Part shown: in pieces, positions 14,116 through 18,179 of the stretch
Layout of the letters: each line of letters starts with the position of its first letter
Position numbering within the stretch: position 1 is the stretch's first letter
Assembly (NCBI GenBank): GCA_002371715.1
Contig: DFGF01000129.1
Span: 1-18,179 of the forward strand
DNA length: 18,179 nt
Source of the DNA: Prevotella sp. UBA3757
GTDB lineage: Bacteria; Bacteroidota; Bacteroidia; Bacteroidales; Bacteroidaceae
Direction of reading: 5' to 3'
Notes under the pieces: model-generated
Databases searched by the model: none
The model's input: the letters and a program-made list of their open reading frames with translations, nothing else
Told to the model about the DNA's origin: nothing
Position numbers and translations under genes: made by a program

Positions 14116-14718
14116 ATGATTATGACTATAACTAATCCACGACAACAAGATGGCTTACGCTCCAAGCAGAGGGCACTCAAGGAAAGGGCCAGACAGGTTG
14201 CAGAAGATTTCTGTGCCGGCAACGACCACGCTTTCTCAGAACTGTATGACCTTTATGTACAAAGCCTCTACAATTATGGCATGCGGTTGACGCAGGACCA
14301 GGAGCTGTTGAAAGATTGTATCCACGATGTTTTTGTCAAGGTGTACTCCAAGCGTAGCGAGAAGCATACGATTAATAACCTCAGTTCTTATCTCATCATC
14401 TCGCTGAAGAACCGGCTGCTCGACGAGTTCCGTCGCAATAATTTCATGGACGATGCTGAGGTGGAGAACTATGACTACCGGCAGTCGTCTGACGGGGTGG
14501 AAAGCGACTATCTGGACGTGGAGCACGACATGCTGCAGACGACCCACCTGACGCGGCTGATGGACCACCTGACCCGCCGCCAGCGCCAGGCCATCACCCT
14601 TTACTACCTGGAGGAGCGAAAATATGAAGAAATCTGCCATATCATGCAGATGAACTATCACTCGGTGCGGAACCTGATGCACCGTGGTATGCTAAAACTC
14701 AGAGAAGCTGCACTATAA
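14116..14718 (+). CDS. ECF-type RNA polymerase sigma-70 factor
   Basis: 200 residues from ATG 14116; ATG 14122 is also possible. Sigma region 2 spans about residues 34-108, with AFSELYDLYVQSLYNYG and DCIHDVFVKVYSKR, and region 4 about 144-198, with LTRRQRQAITLYYLEERKY and the helix-turn-helix MNYHSVRNLMHRGMLKLRE. There is no region 1 or 3, which defines the ECF group. In Bacteroidota such factors usually pair with a FecR-type anti-sigma factor and a TonB receptor. Here the next gene encodes only an 84-residue protein resembling the anti-sigma N-terminus. The open frame continues upstream to 14011, but that part is the terminator and promoter read as coding. Target genes are unknown; the neighbouring pectin operon or receptor are candidates by position only. 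Confidence 0.9.
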   Translation: MIMTITNPRQQDGLRSKQRALKERARQVAEDFCAGNDHAFSELYDLYVQSLYNYGMRLTQDQELLKDCIHDVFVKVYSKRSEKHTINNLSSYLIISLKNRLLDEFRRNNFMDDAEVENYDYRQSSDGVESDYLDVEHDMLQTTHLTRLMDHLTRRQRQAITLYYLEERKYEEICHIMQMNYHSVRNLMHRGMLKLREAAL

Positions 14719-14788
14719 TTGATGACATTCTGCCGTGTGTTTCGTCTATATATTAGCTGTCAGTAAGCTATAACTAACGACGAACCAC

Positions 14789-15043
14789 ATGAAACGAGAC
14801 ATCTATACCACGGTAGAGCAATTTCTGCGTGACGACGACTTCATCCGCTATGTGATGGATTGTGTACCTGACACGGAGTCTTATTGGGCTACCTATCTTT
14901 CTGCTGCCCCTCGGGTTCGTTCTGCCTATCTGAAAGCCTACGATATCCTGTTGCATCTTGGCGATTGCGACTTGCTCACTCCCGAACAGACGGAGTGTCT
15001 CAAGCAGCGCGTGCTCAACTCGCTTCGCGTCTCTGTGAACTGA
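14789..15043 (+). CDS. Short FecR-type anti-sigma N-terminal-like protein
   Basis: 84 residues with no signal peptide or membrane helix. The pattern DDDFIRYVMDC, then ESYWATYLSAAPRVRSAYLKAYDILL, resembles the cytoplasmic N-terminal anti-sigma part of Bacteroidota FecR proteins, which typically reads 'sFi.yv..p....YW..wl..hP.....f..A..il'. Those proteins are about 300 to 350 residues and continue into a transmembrane helix and a periplasmic FecR domain. This one stops before any membrane segment, and only 13 bp separate it from the convergent rnhB. It follows the ECF gene by 70 bp, so a soluble partner of that sigma factor, or the remnant of a longer one, is plausible. Similarity is by eye, so the assignment is moderate. 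Confidence 0.6.
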   Translation: MKRDIYTTVEQFLRDDDFIRYVMDCVPDTESYWATYLSAAPRVRSAYLKAYDILLHLGDCDLLTPEQTECLKQRVLNSLRVSVN

Positions 15044-15056
15044 TTTCCCGTAACCT

Positions 15057-15686
15057 TTAGAAGTCAAATGACAACTGCCCGTCGCCCAGCATGTTAAACG
15101 TCTTGCGGTGATAAGGCGTAATGCCATACTGTCGGATGGCATCGCGATGCTTTTTGGTCGGGTAGCCTTTGTTTGACTGCCAGTCGTATTGCGGATATTC
15201 CTCGGCCAGTCGGTTCATGTAGTCGTCACGATAGGTCTTGGCCAGTACTGATGCTGCTGCAATGGACAGGTATTTGCCATCGCCCTTCACAATGGTGGTG
15301 TACGGTATGCTCCTGCCTCTTGCCTCCTCACCTCTTTCAATATAGGGCTTGAAACGGTTGCCGTCGACGATGATGGCTTCCGGGCGAATCTTTAGCTGGT
15401 CCAGGGCGCGGTGCATGGCTAAAATCGAGGCATTCAATATGTTGATTTCGTCGATTTCAGCAGGGCTGACTATCCCTACAGCCCATGCCAGGGCGTCACG
15501 CTCTATGATTTCTCGCAGTTGGTAGCGCCGCTTCTCGGTCAGCTGCTTCGAGTCGTTCAGCAGCTCGTTCTGGTAGTCTTGGGGCAGAATGACAGCGGCA
15601 GCAAACACGCTGCCAGCCAGACAGCCGCGGCCTGCCTCGTCGCATCCTGCTTCCACTGTTCCCTGGGTGTAATAACTTGCTAACAT
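15057..15686 (-). CDS. rnhB: Ribonuclease HII
   Basis: A 209-residue enzyme that cuts the RNA strand of RNA-DNA hybrids and starts removal of ribonucleotides misincorporated in DNA. The family's acidic residues are all visible: Asp16 and Glu17 in CDEAGRG, Asp108 in VDGNRF, and Asp136 in VKGDGK. AAASVLAKTYRD (143-154) and NKGYPTKKH (around 172-180) are the other conserved stretches. Length is normal and the start at 15686 places DEAGRG at the usual distance. It is convergent with the short anti-sigma-like gene, 13 bp away, with no visible terminator between them. No TAnnTTTG promoter was found upstream. Confidence 0.95.
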   Translation of the reverse strand: MLASYYTQGTVEAGCDEAGRGCLAGSVFAAAVILPQDYQNELLNDSKQLTEKRRYQLREIIERDALAWAVGIVSPAEIDEINILNASILAMHRALDQLKIRPEAIIVDGNRFKPYIERGEEARGRSIPYTTIVKGDGKYLSIAAASVLAKTYRDDYMNRLAEEYPQYDWQSNKGYPTKKHRDAIRQYGITPYHRKTFNMLGDGQLSFDF

Positions 15687-15717
15687 TTTGCTGGGCGATG
15701 AATCTTTTACAGAAGGA

Positions 15718-15773
15718 CATCACGGGAACAGGCAGGCAGTACCGTCAGGAACCACAAACCGAGACCCGTGATG
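15718..15773. other. Inverted repeat in the rnhB upstream region
   Basis: CATCACGGG (15718-15726) and CCCGTGATG (15765-15773) can form a 9-bp stem with a 38-nt loop. It lies between the rnhB start and the end of the DUF3332 gene. There is no T tract on either side in the right place, so it is not a standard terminator. It could still end or process the transcript, or be chance. Confidence 0.35.
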
Positions 15774-15794
15774 ACATCTTTGTTTATCTGACCA

Positions 15795-16352
15795 TTAGTT
15801 CATGGCGAAGAATGTGCCGCCATTAGCCATCATACGGGCCTGGTAAAGGCCGGACTCGTCGAGCGACAGGTCGCGGGTCTGGTTGTTAATGGTAGCCTTG
15901 ATGGTCTTGCCGTCAGCATTGTAACGGAACATCTCCTTCTTCTCGCCGTTCTGCTCCATGAACCAGGTATCGCTCTGTGCATCGTGGGTGAACACGGTAA
16001 CTTCGCCGGTAGGAGCCTTCACCTCATAGCCGTCCTTGAGCGTGGTGACTGCATAGGAGCGTCCGTCCTCGCCCATCACCTGACGGGTCTTGCCTACGTT
16101 GCTGGCTATGGGGTTGGAGCCAGACCAGAACTCGATGCTGTTCAGTACCAGAACGTCACAGAGCGTGGAGATAGTACCTGCGATAGGCACCAGGATAAAG
16201 GCCGCAATGGCATTGACGAACTTGTTGTTGGTCATGTTGTTCTGCCAGCTGATGTACTTGTTCCAAAGGCTGTACTTTCCGACGAAGCACGAACTGAACA
16301 GGAAACTTGTTGCCAGGAGGCATACAGTCACTTTAATACTGATTTTCTTCAT
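15795..16352 (-). CDS. DUF3332 family lipoprotein
   Basis: A 185-residue protein with a lipoprotein signal peptide, MKKISIKVTVCLLATSFLF followed by SSC (Cys22). The next part, FVGKYSLWNKYISWQNNMTNNKFVNAI, and a hydrophobic segment (AAFILVPIAGTISTLCDVLVLNSIEF, about 49-74) fit the DUF3332 (PF11810) layout: a lipid anchor, a paired hydrophobic hairpin, then a C-terminal beta-rich domain containing VTVFTHDAQSDTWFMEQNG. The role of the family is unknown. It lies 34 bp after the WbqC-like gene on the same strand and may be read from the same transcript. The leader between them is AT-rich, but I see no clear promoter. Confidence 0.85.
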   Translation of the reverse strand: MKKISIKVTVCLLATSFLFSSCFVGKYSLWNKYISWQNNMTNNKFVNAIAAFILVPIAGTISTLCDVLVLNSIEFWSGSNPIASNVGKTRQVMGEDGRSYAVTTLKDGYEVKAPTGEVTVFTHDAQSDTWFMEQNGEKKEMFRYNADGKTIKATINNQTRDLSLDESGLYQARMMANGGTFFAMN

Positions 16353-16386
16353 AACTTTGAACTGTTAAAGGGTTAATATGATATTG

Positions 16387-17004
16387 TTATAAATAAAAAA
16401 TTGATTCGGGTCCCATGTTAAACAGGAGGTCGAGTATCGAGAGGTTGGGCAGAAAGCCGTGCTTGCGGAGGAATACCTGCCAGTAGGGCTTGGCCTCGAA
16501 GTCGGCATCGGGCTGTGGGTGCTTGGCATGGATGACGTCACGAAAGTCGGTGATGTCCGCTGACTGGCATGCACCGTCAGCCAGAACATACCCGTCTGTA
16601 TAGCCTACTGAGGGGTGTAGGTCAATGAGTTCGCACACGGTGTGCCGTATGGCCTCGTTGAAATCGACTAAAAAGTCAAACCTCTTTTCGTAGAACGGGC
16701 GGATGTCGTCAGCATAGTATTCAAAGAAGGGACTCTCGCTGTAGGCACTCTGCAGCGCATTCCAGTGGACGCGACGCCACTGGTTGTGGTCGCTGATGCG
16801 GATGTCCTTGACCACTTCACCATGATGCTCCACGGGCACGGTCAGCGCCTGAATGCCATTGGCGGTCATGATGATGCAGCGGTTGCGGTAGGTCTGCTTC
16901 TGGAAGGAGTCGTACTGCTCAATCAGGCAGCGGTCATAGCGTGCCAGTTTCTGATACCACTGGACAGGGCCGAAATAGGTGGTTTGTAGCAGGGCCGTCG
17001 TCAT
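16387..17004 (-). CDS. WbqC-like family protein
   Basis: A 205-residue soluble protein matching the WbqC-like family (PF08889). The N-terminus LLQTTYFGPVQWYQKLARYDRCLIE and the following QKQTYRNRCIIMTANGIQALTVPV are the conserved block; HWNALQSAYSESPFFEYY (about 80-97) is the second. Members are found in polysaccharide or glycolipid biosynthesis clusters and, in Bacteroidota, beside lepB. The reaction is not established. Its ATG overlaps the stop of the signal peptidase paralogue in an ATGA arrangement (17001-17004), which implies translational coupling. Confidence 0.88.
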   Translation of the reverse strand: MTTALLQTTYFGPVQWYQKLARYDRCLIEQYDSFQKQTYRNRCIIMTANGIQALTVPVEHHGEVVKDIRISDHNQWRRVHWNALQSAYSESPFFEYYADDIRPFYEKRFDFLVDFNEAIRHTVCELIDLHPSVGYTDGYVLADGACQSADITDFRDVIHAKHPQPDADFEAKPYWQVFLRKHGFLPNLSILDLLFNMGPESIFYL

Positions 17005-17501
17005 TGCAGTCTGATGTTGTTGCGGTTGTAGAGTACCGATACCACCTTGCCAATGATGTGGCTTTCTGGGACGAAGCCTATGTGGCGCGAATCGGCAGGA
17101 TTCTGTGGATTGATGGATTCCAGCCAGTAATAGTCGGTCTTGGCACAGTTTACCAGGCCAGGCACCAGCATGGGTCCTTCAGCAGTGGCTATCGTGTCGC
17201 CTGGCACGGCTTTGCAGCGTGCAATACAGAGTCCCGTGATGGTGTCACTGGGCAAGGTGAAGGCCACAATGTCGCCCTTTTTGACCTGGCTGCGCATCAG
17301 CCGGCTGTAGGGTAGCAGTCCGTTGCCGGCTATGCGCAGGCCGTAGCTGACACGATTGATGAGCAGACGGTCGCCGTTGTGGAACAGAGGGGTCAGTCCG
17401 TTGCCCTCTACGCCATGTATGGAAAATGCCAAGGTACGAATAGCCAGCATCAGAGCGAAAGCTGATGCAAATGCTATCACGTACTTCAGCCAGTTTGCCA
17501 T
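17001..17501 (-). CDS. Signal peptidase I-like (S26) paralogue lacking the catalytic dyad
   Basis: A 166-residue protein with one N-terminal membrane helix (YVIAFASAFALMLAIRTLAF), a start shared by short LepB-like proteins. The S26 boxes are recognisable: HNGDRLLINRVSYGLR, KKGDIVAF, AVPGDTI and SRHIGFVPESHIIG. However, the segment that should hold the nucleophile reads VEGNGLTPLF, with no Ser where families have S-M/L-x-P. The general-base position reads CIARCKAVPGD, with Ala instead of the Lys of Y-I-K-R. The protein is therefore probably inactive as a peptidase and may assist or regulate the neighbouring LepB. It is 55 bp after lepB, with a purine-rich GGAGGAG before the ATG, and its stop overlaps the WbqC-like start. 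Alignment by eye. Confidence 0.8.
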   Translation of the reverse strand: MANWLKYVIAFASAFALMLAIRTLAFSIHGVEGNGLTPLFHNGDRLLINRVSYGLRIAGNGLLPYSRLMRSQVKKGDIVAFTLPSDTITGLCIARCKAVPGDTIATAEGPMLVPGLVNCAKTDYYWLESINPQNPADSRHIGFVPESHIIGKVVSVLYNRNNIRLQ

Positions 17502-17556
17502 ATCTCCTCCAACCGCTTACCTCTTCCTTCTTCCTTCAGCCATCAGACATCATCCA

Positions 17557-18179
17557 TCATTTGATGTTGTCGACGAAGCGGAACAGCCGGTTCCATCGGA
17601 TACCTGACAGTCCGTGACGGTCAGGATCGCTGCTCCACCAGATGAAGATGGGCTTGCCCACGATGTGGTCCTCGGGCACGAAACCCCAATAGCGGGAGTC
17701 GAGCGAGTTGTGGCGGTTGTCGCCCTGCATCCAGTAGTAGTCCATCTTGAAGGTGTACTTGGTCGTCTCCTGATTGTTGATGTATATCTTGCCGTCGCGA
17801 ACCTCCAGTTTGTTGCCTTCATAGGTACGGATAGGACGCTCGTAGATGGGCAGGTTCTTCAGTGTCAGGTCGATGGATTCGCCCTTTTTCGGTATCCAGA
17901 TGGGACCGTAGTTGTCGCGCGTCCAGTGCATGTTGCCGTTCAGGGGGTAGATGTCGTTCATGCTGCTGTCGCGGTTCAGCTCGATGCTTTCCACCAGGTC
18001 GGTGCGCTTCCTGAGTTCGCTGACGGCATGGTTGGTCAGCGGCATGTAGCCCTGCGTGTTGAGGCTGGTCAGGTCCTCCATCGTGATGCCCAGTTCCTTC
18101 ATCAGGTCGTCGTCGAAGCGCTGCTTCAGCTTGACGTGGTAGGTGTACTGGACGTTGTCCGGCTCCTTGTTGGCTTTGC
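17557..18179 (-). CDS. lepB: Signal peptidase I, C-terminal part (runs off the window)
   Basis: Open to the end of the window, so the N-terminal membrane anchors and the catalytic Ser and Lys boxes are not visible. The visible residues include KLKQRFDDDLMKELGITMEDL, part of the long insertion typical of Bacteroidota LepB, then GPIWIPKKGESIDLTL, and the conserved C-terminal box MQGDNRHNSLDSRYWGFVPEDHIVG, split around nucleotides 17660-17740. It ends with WNRLFRFVDNIK. LepB removes signal peptides from exported proteins at the inner membrane, including those of the secreted enzymes in this window. It heads the lepB, S26 paralogue, wbqC group. Confidence 0.9.
   Translation of the reverse strand, partial: KANKEPDNVQYTYHVKLKQRFDDDLMKELGITMEDLTSLNTQGYMPLTNHAVSELRKRTDLVESIELNRDSSMNDIYPLNGNMHWTRDNYGPIWIPKKGESIDLTLKNLPIYERPIRTYEGNKLEVRDGKIYINNQETTKYTFKMDYYWMQGDNRHNSLDSRYWGFVPEDHIVGKPIFIWWSSDPDRHGLSGIRWNRLFRFVDNIK

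Overview
The window looks like chromosomal DNA of a Bacteroidales bacterium, most likely Prevotella or a close relative. Four to five promoters of the Bacteroidota type (TTTG, about 20 bp, TAnnTTTG) can be read. The protein families (DUF4249 lipoprotein, DUF3826, DUF6298-like pectin protein, DUF3332, long LepB with a short paralogue, VapE/DUF3874 helicase) are typical of that order, and so is the GC-rich coding sequence set in AT-rich leaders.

Layout. (1) 1-1116: 3' part of an AAA-ATPase-like/PD-(D/E)XK nuclease gene of the type that is multicopy in Bacteroidales. (2) 1117-3388: an accessory island. A 16-bp hairpin-forming repeat occurs three times at a 22-bp period. A VapE-family helicase gene follows, bracketed by near-perfect inverted arrays of an AGGTAACT iteron, and then a small Cys-rich protein gene (DUF6078-like). 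A strong bidirectional terminator closes the island. (3) 3472-5207: two divergently transcribed lipoprotein genes of unknown role. (4) 5257-8361 (minus): a TonB-dependent receptor and a DUF4249 lipoprotein, separated and partly invaded by two inverted GC-rich palindromic repeats. (5) 8511-14004 (plus): a pectin-directed operon with a PL1-type pectate lyase, a DUF3826 protein and a two-domain beta-helix/TIM-barrel-like DUF6298 protein. The last carries an in-frame 7-bp microsatellite that could switch it off. (6) 14116-15043: an ECF sigma factor and an 84-residue protein resembling only the N-terminal part of a FecR-type anti-sigma factor. (7) 15057-18179 (minus): RNase HII, a DUF3332 lipoprotein, a WbqC-like protein, a signal peptidase I paralogue that seems to lack both catalytic residues, and the C-terminal part of LepB.

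How the genes work together. The pectate lyase, DUF3826 and DUF6298 genes are closely spaced and all carry signal peptides, so they probably form one exported pectin or rhamnogalacturonan breakdown unit. The divergent receptor/DUF4249 pair may be its uptake partner, but no SusC/SusD pair is present. The lepB-paralogue-wbqC group is a compact housekeeping cluster. The most unusual structure is the VapE module bounded by inverted iteron arrays. The second is the heptanucleotide tract inside the DUF6298 gene.
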